DNA of 64,000 nucleotides from Sporosarcina obsidiansis (GTDB lineage Bacteria; Bacillota; Bacilli; Bacillales_A; Planococcaceae), in the NCBI RefSeq assembly GCF_009651005.1, contig NZ_WHVW01000003.1, positions 1-64,000 on the forward strand, written 5' to 3'. The notes beneath the pieces are model-generated. The model had not been told where the DNA came from. It saw only the letters and a list, made by a program, of their open reading frames with translations, and made no database searches. Made by a program: the position numbers and the translations under genes. Shown here piece by piece: positions 9,588 through 17,920 of the stretch. Positions within the stretch are counted from its first letter, which is position 1. Each line of letters starts with the position of its first letter.

Positions 9588-9632
9588 GCTGTCCGAAAAG
9601 TCATTCTCACCTGACATTTCGGGCGGCTTTTG
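9588..9632 (+). terminator. Terminator after mqo; copy A of a dispersed hairpin element
   Basis: A 16-bp stem beginning GCTGTCCGAAAAGTCA (one A-A mismatch, two wobbles) with an 8-nt loop is followed by TTTTGTGTTTT. Closely related stems occur at 40042 and 49178. About 80 bp beyond the stem can also be aligned loosely with the sequence after the 40042 copy (shared CTAGGC and ATGGTG). Confidence 0.75.
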
Positions 9633-9828
9633 TGTTTTGTATGAGGAAAGCTTGCTCTCCCATTCTAGGCAGTTGCTATGGTGCGGTATGCGACTAGTTT
9701 TGTGTGTTCGGTGAGTGACTTAGAGCCGTTTATTGCTTCTCTTGCAGATCACGTAAGAAAAGGCTTTACGCTTGGTTCACCACGAATTATGCGTGGATTG
9801 CCTATCTATCACCGTAAGATAGTATACA

Positions 9829-11709
9829 ATGAAGGAAATACATGGAGAAGGGATACTGAAGAAGTTGGAATTATTATTGACATTTGGAATCTTAAGTATC
9901 ACGATTGTGCTATTCATGACAAATCGGCTGAGAGCAGATCTCGTTGCTGTGCTGGCGCTGTTGGCTTTTGTATTGGTTGGTATTTTAGAGCCAGTAGAAG
10001 CTCTAGTCGGGTTTTCAAACTCAGTTGTTATTATGATTGCAGGACTTTTTATAGTAGGTGCAGGTATTTTGCGAACGGGTTTAGCGCAAATGGCAGGGAA
10101 TTTACTGCTGCGCTATGCAGGAGATAGTGAAAAACGGTTATTTATCTTATTGTTGCTCATCGTTGCATTTGTTGGTGCGTTCATGAGTAACACGGGAACG
10201 GTTGCGTTAATGATGCCGATTGTGGTGAGTATCGCAATCAGTATCGGTAGCAGTCCTTCAAAATATTTATTACCGTTATCGTATATCGCTAGTTTCTCGG
10301 GATTACTGACGCTGATCGCATCCCCTCCGAACTTGATCGTGTCGCAACTCCTTGTCGATAACGGTTTTGAGAAGCTTGGCTTTTTTCAAATCACGCCAAT
10401 TGGATTAATTGGGGTGTTTGTAGGAATTGTTTATCTCTTTTTTATGCGTCATCGCATTGTGCCAAAGGGTATGAGGAAAACAAATGGCGAGGCGTCACAT
10501 CCGTTATCACCAAAACAACTTGCGAAGGACTACAAACTGGGTGGGACACTGCTTCAAGTCAATGTACCAGAGGACTCTTCAATGGTTGGACAACGCTTAT
10601 CTCAGCTAAAGATTCCTGCCCGTTTTCAATTATGCATTCTGAAAATTGAACGTAAATCAGTAGAAGGAATTAAGTTTTTACCGATGACGTTTCAGGAAAT
10701 GGCCGGGCCTTCGAGCATCATTGAGGCAAACGATATTCTATATTTGCAGGGTACAGCTGAACGTGTTGAGGATTTGATAAATGAGTACGGATTGCTATTG
10801 GTAGAACAGGGATCAGACGCGGAGAAGTTAGTTTCGAAAGAATTAGGAATTGCAGAAGTGTTAATGACACCACATTCTCGCTTGATTAATAAAGATATTC
10901 GGAGTGTCAGATTTCGTGAAATGTACAATCTGAATATTATTGGTATCAACCGGCAAGGCAAGCAGTTGCTGAAAGACATGTCCAAGCAGCAACTCCGTTT
11001 TGGCGATGCACTGCTCGTGCAAGGATCATGGGATTCCATTGAGTTATTGGCAAAAGAAACGAAAGACGTGGTCATTGTCGGACAGCCTAAAGAACATGCA
11101 AGTATGGCTTCGGCTAACGGTAAAGCATGGGTGGCCGGAGCGATTATGCTGCTAATGGTGACCTTGATGATTTCAGAAGTATTTCCAGCCGTTATATCCG
11201 TGCTGATTGCTGCTGTTTTGATGATCTTAACGGGTTGTGTCCGCAACATGGATGATGCCTATGGACAAATTAACTGGGAAAGTATTGTGTTGATCGCGGC
11301 TATGCTACCAATGGCAACTGCGTTAGAGAAGTCCGGCGGGATGCAGTTGTTGTCAGAGGGGATGATTCAGGTGCTAGGCGGGTTAGGAGCTATCGGTGTC
11401 CTTGGTGGAATTTACTTGCTAACTATGGTCTTTGGACAATTTATCAGCAACACGGCCACGGCCGTGTTATTTGCGCCCATCGCCATGAGTGCAGCGATCA
11501 GTTTGAATGTCAATCCATATGCCTTTTTAATTGCCGTTGCTGTAGGTGCTAGCATGTCATTTGCCACACCTGTTGCTTCCCCGACAAATGCATTGGTTAT
11601 GACAGCCGGAGGATATTCATTTAAAGATTTCGCAAAAATAGGGATTCCGCTGCAAATTATTATGTTCGTCGTTATGATGATTGCAATCCCGTTGTTATTT
11701 CCGCTTTAA
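9829..11709 (+). CDS. SLC13/DASS-type permease with central TrkA-C domains
   Basis: Inner-membrane permease of the ion-transporter/SLC13 superfamily, 626 aa in the longest frame. Membrane segments lie at about residues 10-210 and 430-626. Between them is a soluble region with two TrkA-C (RCK-C) repeats at about 230-310 and 315-400. The paired family signatures MSNTGTVALMMP and SNTATAVLFAPIA are present, with ASPPNL and VASPTNAL re-entrant motifs. The substrate (dicarboxylate, sulfate or other anion) is not predictable. The start is uncertain: ATG 9829 overlaps a possible -10 (TATACA, 9823-9828) and lacks an SD, while GGAGAAGGG at 9844-9852 precedes in-frame CTG 9856 and TTG 9865. Confidence 0.85.
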   Translation: MKEIHGEGILKKLELLLTFGILSITIVLFMTNRLRADLVAVLALLAFVLVGILEPVEALVGFSNSVVIMIAGLFIVGAGILRTGLAQMAGNLLLRYAGDSEKRLFILLLLIVAFVGAFMSNTGTVALMMPIVVSIAISIGSSPSKYLLPLSYIASFSGLLTLIASPPNLIVSQLLVDNGFEKLGFFQITPIGLIGVFVGIVYLFFMRHRIVPKGMRKTNGEASHPLSPKQLAKDYKLGGTLLQVNVPEDSSMVGQRLSQLKIPARFQLCILKIERKSVEGIKFLPMTFQEMAGPSSIIEANDILYLQGTAERVEDLINEYGLLLVEQGSDAEKLVSKELGIAEVLMTPHSRLINKDIRSVRFREMYNLNIIGINRQGKQLLKDMSKQQLRFGDALLVQGSWDSIELLAKETKDVVIVGQPKEHASMASANGKAWVAGAIMLLMVTLMISEVFPAVISVLIAAVLMILTGCVRNMDDAYGQINWESIVLIAAMLPMATALEKSGGMQLLSEGMIQVLGGLGAIGVLGGIYLLTMVFGQFISNTATAVLFAPIAMSAAISLNVNPYAFLIAVAVGASMSFATPVASPTNALVMTAGGYSFKDFAKIGIPLQIIMFVVMMIAIPLLFPL

Positions 11710-11761
11710 CTACCTATAGAGCATGAGTGTTATAGATATTTTAGGGAAAGAGGGTAGCTTC

Positions 11762-12787
11762 ATGTCGCTTCACTTTATTAACGCAGAAAAACGAATGTAT
11801 GATTCAATTATCTTTCCTTCTTTTGATTTGTCGATAGGTTTAGGAAGTGTAGTGGCCGTCTATTCGAGCGTGAATGTTCGAGAACAGGTAATTGAATTAC
11901 TCTTAGAAAACACAAGGCTTTCAAACGGTGAAATTCGAGTGGGAGAAAGTTCAGTTTCCTATAATAAACATAAAATGGGTTTCTTCTTTCTGAAAGACAG
12001 CTTATATGAGCGATTATCCATTGAAGAAATGCTCTATTTTACAAAACGTCTCTATTCATCTAACGAGTCGATTGAAGATGTGATCCAAACAGTCCAATTG
12101 GATGTAAAGCGGAAGGTGAAAATAAAGCAGTTATCCTACTCCGAAAGAAAACGTGTTCAACTGGCTTGCTTACTTGTTCAAGATCCGGAGGTTTATATTT
12201 TTGAAGAAGCAGATCAGAACCTAGACCTGGAATCTAAGAGGATTTTCTTAATGATACTTCTACAATTGAAACAGCAAAATCGAAGTGTCTTGATTTTAAC
12301 GGGAAATATGGAAAGTGCTGTTACTATGTCGGACAAGATTTTTCGTTTAGATGAAAATGGGCTACATGCAGTTCATATGGAGGAAGGTAATGAAGATCAT
12401 ACTACATCTGCAGAAGAACTAACACCGATTGTAGAATCTGTTCTTCCTGTCCGTTTTGAAAAGATTCCAACTAAAATTAATGAAAAAATCGTCTTATTTG
12501 ACCCACCTGAGATTGACTACATTGAAAGTAACGAAGGTCAATCTTATTTGCATATAAAAGGAGAGTCCTTCCCATCTGTGTCCACGTTGAATGAATTGGA
12601 AGCACGCTTACTGCCATTCGGTTTCTTCCGTTGCCATCGATCCTATATCGTGAATTTGCAGAAGGTGCGCGAAGTTATCACATGGACAAGAAATAGCTAT
12701 AGCCTTGTTTTAGATGATAAGGATAAATCGACAATCCCTTTGTCGAAATCTAAAATGGTAGAGTTAAAAGAGATGCTCGGGCTCTAA
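11762..12787 (+). CDS. Degenerate ABC-ATPase-like domain fused to a LytTR DNA-binding domain
   Basis: A 341-aa regulator. Residues 1-200 have the outline of an ABC ATPase, with a signature-like LSYSERKRVQLA and a Walker-B-like VYIFEEAD. The Walker A position reads AVYSSVNVREQV, with no GxxGxGKS/T, and no switch His is seen after ILTG, so ATP hydrolysis is doubtful. Residues about 240-341 form a LytTR domain (RCHRSYIVNLQKV core). ATG 11762 is chosen for AAAGAGGG at 11747-11754. The gene lies directly upstream of an ABC exporter pair (13037-14589) that it probably regulates. Similar ABC-LytTR fusions exist in Bacillales and are poorly studied. Confidence 0.82.
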   Translation: MSLHFINAEKRMYDSIIFPSFDLSIGLGSVVAVYSSVNVREQVIELLLENTRLSNGEIRVGESSVSYNKHKMGFFFLKDSLYERLSIEEMLYFTKRLYSSNESIEDVIQTVQLDVKRKVKIKQLSYSERKRVQLACLLVQDPEVYIFEEADQNLDLESKRIFLMILLQLKQQNRSVLILTGNMESAVTMSDKIFRLDENGLHAVHMEEGNEDHTTSAEELTPIVESVLPVRFEKIPTKINEKIVLFDPPEIDYIESNEGQSYLHIKGESFPSVSTLNELEARLLPFGFFRCHRSYIVNLQKVREVITWTRNSYSLVLDDKDKSTIPLSKSKMVELKEMLGL

Positions 12788-12856
12788 ACCTGTCGAAATA
12801 CGTATTATTTCCCGGGGAATAACAAGAAAATAGGTGTTAGTTTAATTATTGAACCA

Positions 12857-12930
12857 CTCCATTCAGAACGATTGTTATAAAGTCTGGCTATCTTAGCTAT
12901 TCATTCAACGGTCCTATTGCTCCATTCACC
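12857..12930 (+). promoter_or_regulatory. Phased direct repeats, candidate LytTR operator
   Basis: CATTCA occurs at 12860, 12902 and 12923, i.e. steps of 42 and 21 bp on the same helical face, within the 249-bp gap between the LytTR regulator and the ABC operon. LytTR proteins bind direct repeats whose starts are about 21-22 bp apart, so this is a plausible operator. The match of the repeats to the published consensus is only partial. Confidence 0.4.
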
Positions 12931-13036
12931 CTTTACTAGCCTCTTTTCATCTGGAATATGATGTGGTCTATTTTCCTCTCGTTTATTCTAAAAGTGCGAA
13001 GAGGAAATACAGGACGAATCACTCAGGAGGATGGAA

Positions 13037-13885
13037 ATGGAAAATGTTATTGAAGTGAAGGGGTTAGCAAAAGTATTTGGAAATCAAAAGGCAATTGAAA
13101 GTGTTGATTTCTTTGTGAAAAAGGGAGAGATCTTTGGTTTCCTTGGACCGAGTGGGTCGGGTAAAACAACAACAATTAAAATATTAACTGGTCAAATAAC
13201 ACCGACGAGTGGTAAAGCAAAAATTTTTGGCGAGTCAGTTTCTCAGCTGAAGAAGTCAGAATTCCGTCATCGTTTTGGTGTTCTCACAGATAATAGTGGA
13301 TTGTATGGAAGGCTATCTATTTATGATAATTTGAAATTGTATTGTGATTTATATGAGGTTCCATATTCGAAAATTGATGAAGTACTGGAGGCTGTCAATT
13401 TAAAGAAAGAAAAGACGAAAAGAGTATCCACCTTATCTAAAGGAATGGCGCAACGTGTAACACTGGCGCGAGCATTGATACACGAACCTGAATTACTCTT
13501 TCTAGATGAACCAACATCTGCACTTGATCCGACAAATTCTCTTCATATTCATGAAGGTTTACGTGCACTCAAAGCAAAAGGCACTACTATTTTTCTTACA
13601 ACACATGACATGCAGGAAGCGGAACTCTTATGTGATCGTATTGCTTTTTTGAATAAAGGTTCTATTCAATTGCTGGATACACCGGATAGACTGAAGAAAC
13701 AATATTCAGATTCGACGATTACAGTGGAACTAGTGACGGAAGAGAAGGTAGTTTTGCCAGTAGGAACTGAAGGAGCAGATCGTTTGTTTGACTATATGAA
13801 GACGAATCAAGTGGTAACCATTCATTCAAATGAACCGACTTTAGGAGAAATTTTTGTGCAAGTGACAGGGAGGAAATTGGCATGA
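13037..13885 (+). CDS. ABC transporter ATP-binding protein
   Basis: Cytoplasmic ATPase of an ABC-2 type exporter, 282 aa. All motifs are intact: Walker A GPSGSGKTT (37-45), signature LSKGMAQR, Walker B LLFLDEPTSALDP and switch His in TTHDM. ATG 13037 is preferred over 13031 because AGGAGG (13025-13030) would abut the earlier codon. Its stop overlaps the permease start by 4 bp. It is encoded next to the ABC/LytTR regulator, an arrangement resembling bacteriocin- or lipid-exporter immunity modules; the substrate is unknown. Confidence 0.92.
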   Translation: MENVIEVKGLAKVFGNQKAIESVDFFVKKGEIFGFLGPSGSGKTTTIKILTGQITPTSGKAKIFGESVSQLKKSEFRHRFGVLTDNSGLYGRLSIYDNLKLYCDLYEVPYSKIDEVLEAVNLKKEKTKRVSTLSKGMAQRVTLARALIHEPELLFLDEPTSALDPTNSLHIHEGLRALKAKGTTIFLTTHDMQEAELLCDRIAFLNKGSIQLLDTPDRLKKQYSDSTITVELVTEEKVVLPVGTEGADRLFDYMKTNQVVTIHSNEPTLGEIFVQVTGRKLA

Positions 13886-14589
13886 TGATTTCATTGAGGC
13901 GTATGAATGCAATATTACAAAAAGACTTTAAGGACTTCTCACGGAACTTGGCGGTTTCTACAGTTCTCATCATGCCGATTGGATTAGGATTGATGTACGG
14001 ACGTGCAGGAGACCATTCTATAGAGTATCATTTTATGCTCATAAACTTGGCCTTTGCAATGGTCGCTACATATGTGCAGTGTTGCTTAATAGCTGAGGAA
14101 AAAGAGAAAAACACATTACGTGGTTTGATGCTATCACCAGCAAGCACAACTGAAATTCTAGGTGGAAAAAGCTTGCTGACGTTTATACTGACAATGTTTG
14201 TTGTGGTGATTACCGCGTATTTTGCAGAGTATAAACCTGCAAATATCGGAATTATGGCAGTAGCATTCATTCTATCCTCGTTCTTTTATATTGCCTTTGG
14301 AACATTGCTCGGTCTCTTTTCGAAATCTGTCATGGAAGCATCTGTCATCGTAATGCCTGTAGTCACCGTATTTTCACTTGGCTCGTTCCTTCCCACTATT
14401 GTGGATCAATATCCAATTGCAAAAGTAGGAATGTACTTGCCCAATATTCAGCTGATCGAACTGGCTACAAAAGTGGAGGCAGGGAGCGGTATGGGAGACG
14501 TGCTAGTGGAGTTGGGCATTATTTTGGCATGGGTCGTATTGCTGTGCATACTAACAGCCGTCATTTATCGCAAGAGAATGGTTGATTGA
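13882..14589 (+). CDS. ABC-2 type transporter permease
   Basis: A 235-aa integral membrane protein with about six hydrophobic segments, partner of the preceding ATPase with which it overlaps (ATGA). The segment EEKEKNTLRGLMLSPAS is typical of ABC-2 permeases, lying in the cytoplasmic loop after the second membrane span. The second in-frame ATG (13885) is an equally possible start. Export rather than uptake is inferred from the ABC-2 family. A strong terminator follows immediately. Confidence 0.88.
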   Translation: MMISLRRMNAILQKDFKDFSRNLAVSTVLIMPIGLGLMYGRAGDHSIEYHFMLINLAFAMVATYVQCCLIAEEKEKNTLRGLMLSPASTTEILGGKSLLTFILTMFVVVITAYFAEYKPANIGIMAVAFILSSFFYIAFGTLLGLFSKSVMEASVIVMPVVTVFSLGSFLPTIVDQYPIAKVGMYLPNIQLIELATKVEAGSGMGDVLVELGIILAWVVLLCILTAVIYRKRMVD

Positions 14590-14593
14590 AATG

Positions 14594-14640
14594 AAAAGTG
14601 TTCCTGCGCTAGAAACTTGATAGCGCAGGAACACTTTTTT
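14594..14640. terminator. Bidirectional terminator between the ABC permease and ECF S-component genes
   Basis: A long perfect stem of about 18 bp (core GTGTTCCTGCGCTA) with a 9-nt loop is flanked by A4 and T6. It overlaps the stop codon of the minus-strand gene. Confidence 0.9.
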
Positions 14641-15178
14641 ATTTAAACATCGGCACTTTCTTCAGCATCGCACAAACTGGGATTGCAACTGCAATTCCTA
14701 CCGCACATTGTACAAGATCGCCAGGAATCGAAGCTAGCGGGATGATCCAGCTGTGATAGAGGATACTTTCGCCAATATAATAGCCTGCGACAGTGACCGG
14801 AATAGAAATAATCATGGCCAGCAAGTTGAATTTAAAACTATTTCCTTTGCGGCCATTCGACCAAGCGATTTTCCCAATAACAAATCCTTGCAGTCCTCGC
14901 GTTAAAATAGTGATAGGTGCCCATAAAGCCCAGCCACCAACTATATCAAACAATCCCATCCCCACAGCCCCGGCTATTGCGCCTTTTTTAGGTCCGAATA
15001 GGATAGAAACGATGAATAACATAGCTGTCCCAAGATGTATTAACCCTCCATTAGCAGCAATCGGCAGTTTAATATTCAATAAAAGAGTCGCAACAAATAC
15101 CAGTGAAGCGAGCATAGAAGTCACTATCAAATCAAACGTTTTCATGCGTGACGCTGTATAACTTTGTGTTTTTTGCAT
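14639..15178 (-). CDS. ECF transporter S component
   Basis: A 179-aa membrane protein with five to six hydrophobic segments, matching substrate-capture (S) components of energy-coupling-factor vitamin transporters. The segment LGTAMLFIVSILFGPKKGAIAGAVG and the following FDIVGGWALWAP are characteristic. The shared A, A' and T components are not in this window, as expected for group II ECF systems. The vitamin cannot be assigned: the family contains riboflavin-, pantothenate- and hydroxymethylpyrimidine-type members, and no riboswitch is recognisable upstream. It is monocistronic. Confidence 0.82.
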   Translation of the reverse strand: MQKTQSYTASRMKTFDLIVTSMLASLVFVATLLLNIKLPIAANGGLIHLGTAMLFIVSILFGPKKGAIAGAVGMGLFDIVGGWALWAPITILTRGLQGFVIGKIAWSNGRKGNSFKFNLLAMIISIPVTVAGYYIGESILYHSWIIPLASIPGDLVQCAVGIAVAIPVCAMLKKVPMFK

Positions 15179-15472
15179 TGTCTAAACCTTCCTAACATTA
15201 TGGGATTGATTAGTTTAGAATATAGGAAATCTGGTATTTTTAAAAGTATCAATTTCTATTAAAGTTTAGGGGTCAGTGGAGTAGAAGTAATAAAGCTAGC
15301 TAAAAATGAAACCATTAGCTTTCGAGTGTTGTCTAACAAACAGGTCGGAAGAGGAACGGCTCGATTGTCTTCTTTTATATCTAATTAATAGGACGTATCT
15401 ACATTCGAGTAGCATTTGAATTGTGTAGTGATAAAGCGGATTCTATAATAACAGGAAAGGAAGTGAAGTCGA
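15179..15472. other. Intergenic region between divergent genes, no gene seen
   Basis: 294 bp between the ECF S component (minus) and the deacetylase (plus). It must hold both promoters; TATAAT at 15442-15447 could serve the deacetylase. I saw no riboswitch, repeat or small reading frame with an SD. Confidence 0.4.
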
Positions 15473-16186
15473 ATGAAAAAACGGAATGTAGCATGGTTGG
15501 TGGGAGTAGCCGCTGTCCTCCCATTGGCTTATGGAATGGGTGCCACTGCTTTGATTCGGACAGCAGGGTATCGAGTGACGAAGCGTTTGCCTACAGGAAA
15601 AGGCATTGCGTTGACGTTTGATGATGGACCTCATCCTGTCTATACGGTGCAGTTGTTGGACTTACTGAAGCGCCATGGCGTCAAAGCAACATTCTTTGTA
15701 GTTGGTGAAAATGTGAGAGCGTACCCCGAAGTTGTCAAACGCATGCATAAGGAAGGGCATCAAATTGGCATTCATCATGATCAGCACACTTCCAGTTGGT
15801 TACTGACACCTTCTCAGCTAAAACGTGAGTTGATTGAGACACATCGAGCGATTGTAGATGTTACAGGAGAACCCCCGACGTTATACCGCCCTCCTTGGGG
15901 ATTTATGAATGCGGCTACACTTTTTGTAACGAGATCCTATCAGATTGTGCTATGGTCTCATGTATTTCAGGATTGGAAAGTTAAAGGCTGCGAAAAGGGC
16001 ATGTTGGATGGTCTTCGTCGAGTGAGGGATGATGGATCGATTGTTTTGCTTCATGATGATGGGTCTAATCCAGGGGCAGATGACTTGGCACCCGCCCATA
16101 TGTTGGACAAGTTGTCAAAGTATCTTGAGGAAGTTTCCCACAAGAATATAGAATTTGTTCATGTACAAGATAGCCTGATAGATTAA
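15473..16186 (+). CDS. Polysaccharide deacetylase family protein, membrane-anchored
   Basis: NodB-type carbohydrate esterase (CE4), probably acting on peptidoglycan or another wall glycan outside the cell. Residues 8-28 form a signal or N-terminal anchor without a lipobox. TFDDGP is at 48-53, the metal-binding H-x3-H pair at 101/105, RPPWG at 139-143 and LLHD near the C-terminus, so the catalytic set looks complete. The length is 237 aa. SD GGAAAGGAAG precedes the ATG. It is a single gene with a terminator at 16197. Confidence 0.88.
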   Translation: MKKRNVAWLVGVAAVLPLAYGMGATALIRTAGYRVTKRLPTGKGIALTFDDGPHPVYTVQLLDLLKRHGVKATFFVVGENVRAYPEVVKRMHKEGHQIGIHHDQHTSSWLLTPSQLKRELIETHRAIVDVTGEPPTLYRPPWGFMNAATLFVTRSYQIVLWSHVFQDWKVKGCEKGMLDGLRRVRDDGSIVLLHDDGSNPGADDLAPAHMLDKLSKYLEEVSHKNIEFVHVQDSLID

Positions 16187-16196
16187 ATAACTACTA

Positions 16197-16227
16197 CCTC
16201 TGACAAGATAAAAGTCAGAGGTTTTTT
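16197..16227 (+). terminator. Rho-independent terminator after the deacetylase gene
   Basis: A perfect 8-bp stem CCTCTGAC/GTCAGAGG with a 9-nt loop is followed by T6. Confidence 0.88.
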
Positions 16228-16343
16228 AATGAAATGATAGATAGCCTTGTGCTATTACTTGTGTTCATTAATAGAATAGTGTATAAACATTGTATAACCT
16301 TTATTGAAAAATACACTGTTATTAGATGAGTTTCGTGTTTTTG

Positions 16344-16349
16344 TATAAT
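16344..16349 (+). promoter_or_regulatory. Candidate -10 of the carotenoid operon promoter
   Basis: TATAAT lies 38 bp before the crtN start. The -35 is weak (TTATTA near 16319). No SigmaB-type element was recognised. Confidence 0.4.
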
Positions 16350-16386
16350 GTTTGTTTCGTAAATAGAGGCGAGAGGTGGTATGTAA

Positions 16387-17907
16387 ATGAAAAAGAAAGT
16401 GAGTGTCATAGGAGCAGGGGTGGCGGGATTAGCTAGTGCGATTCGGCTTCAACATGCGGGATACGAGGTCGAGCTTTACGAAAAAGAATCTCTTCCAGGA
16501 GGTAAGATGCATCGTATTCAGCAGGATGGCTACCAGTTTGACCTTGGACCAACGATTGTCATGATGCCTGATTTGTACAAGGAGATTTTCTACTTATGTG
16601 GAAAGGATCCTGACGATTATATTCCAATGGAGCGTTTAGACCCGATGTACAGCGTGTATTTCGGCGATAAGCCACAGGATCACTATGAAATTTCTTCTGA
16701 ATTGACGAAACTGATTGAAGTGTTTGAAGGCGTGAGTGAAGAAGATGCGAGTGGGTTGCTGGATTATTTACAGGAAATCTATAAGCGTTTCCTCGTAGCG
16801 AAAGAGCATTTCTTACAGAAGCCATTCCGTAAACCATCTGATTTTTATAATCCATCCGTATTGCGTCAAGGTCTCAAGTTAAAAACATTCGACAATGCTG
16901 ATAAGTTTGTCAGCAAGTACATTAAAAATGAGCGTTTAAAGCAGATGATCAGCTTTCAAACATTGTACATCGGAGTTTCTCCATATAGCGGACCTTCACT
17001 TTATACGATGATCCCGATGATCGAATTTCTATATGGTGTGTGGTTCATCAAAGGCGGTATGTATACGATGGCCCAGTCGCTTGAGCGTTTATTTAAAGAG
17101 CTTGGCGGCAAAGTCCACTATGGAACAGCTGTCGATGAGATTGTAATAGAGAATAGGCAAGCGAAAGGGATCCGCGTGAATGGTTCGTTCATTGAATCCG
17201 ATTATGTCATGTGCAATGCGGATTTTCCGTATGCCATGAAGCACCTAGTCAAAGAAGAAAAAGCTAAAGGAAAGTACACCGACAAAAAAATTGACAACAT
17301 GAAATACTCTTGTTCCTGCTTCCTTATGTATCTCGGAATGGATCGTAAATACGACGAAGTACCGACTGCCCATAATTTCATTTTCAATGAAAAACTGAAA
17401 GAAAACTTGGATGATATTTTCACAGGGAAGAAGCTGGATGAAGCATCATTTTATGTCTATATCGGCTCTAAGCTAGACCCTACATTGGCTCCAGAAGGAA
17501 AGGATGGTTTGTACATTTTAGTTCCAGTGTCCGACCGTTCATGTTCACAATATGACTGGGATGAAGAAACAATCGCACATTATCGTGGTTATGTCTTGGA
17601 GGCATTAAAGAAGGTAAAGGGCTTTGAAAATGTAGAAAATGAAATCGTCTCTGAAACTTTTATGACACCAAAAGATTTTGAGCAACGGTTCAATGCACAG
17701 AATGGCGCGTGTTTTGGATTGCAGCCAACTCTTAGCCAAAGTAATCATTTGCGCCCTCAAAGCAAAGCAACGCATTGTGAAAATTTATACTTCACTGGAA
17801 GTAGCACACATCCAGGAGCAGGTGTGCCCATTGTTCTTCTCTCCGCACGCATTGCGACAGAAGAACTGATGCATGATGACAAAGGGATTTTGTTTCAAGC
17901 TACATGA
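16387..17907 (+). CDS. crtN: Diapophytoene desaturase (CrtN-type)
   Basis: FAD-dependent desaturase that converts 4,4'-diapophytoene to 4,4'-diaponeurosporene/diapolycopene. The dinucleotide-binding motif GAGVAGLASA starts at residue 9, with PGGKMHRIQQDGYQFDLGPT following. The C-terminal GSSTHPGAGVPIVLLSA (about 473-489) is the CrtI/CrtN signature. The length of 506 aa matches. It is the first gene of a five-gene pigment operon. ATG 16387 has GAGAGGTGG upstream. The HPGAGVP form, against NPGGGMP in the gene at 18800, separates the desaturase from the oxygenase paralogue. Confidence 0.93.
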   Translation: MKKKVSVIGAGVAGLASAIRLQHAGYEVELYEKESLPGGKMHRIQQDGYQFDLGPTIVMMPDLYKEIFYLCGKDPDDYIPMERLDPMYSVYFGDKPQDHYEISSELTKLIEVFEGVSEEDASGLLDYLQEIYKRFLVAKEHFLQKPFRKPSDFYNPSVLRQGLKLKTFDNADKFVSKYIKNERLKQMISFQTLYIGVSPYSGPSLYTMIPMIEFLYGVWFIKGGMYTMAQSLERLFKELGGKVHYGTAVDEIVIENRQAKGIRVNGSFIESDYVMCNADFPYAMKHLVKEEKAKGKYTDKKIDNMKYSCSCFLMYLGMDRKYDEVPTAHNFIFNEKLKENLDDIFTGKKLDEASFYVYIGSKLDPTLAPEGKDGLYILVPVSDRSCSQYDWDEETIAHYRGYVLEALKKVKGFENVENEIVSETFMTPKDFEQRFNAQNGACFGLQPTLSQSNHLRPQSKATHCENLYFTGSSTHPGAGVPIVLLSARIATEELMHDDKGILFQAT

Positions 17908-17920
17908 AAGGAGAATCTAT

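Noticed and set aside
9678-10127. Open frame of 149 codons before and across the SLC13 start
   Set aside because: It overlaps the permease in another frame, lacks an SD and has the composition of a shadow frame; its 5' part is repeat-derived.
15179-15260. Possible vitamin riboswitch upstream of the ECF S component
   Set aside because: No conserved core of a thiamine, FMN, preQ1 or cobalamin riboswitch could be recognised.
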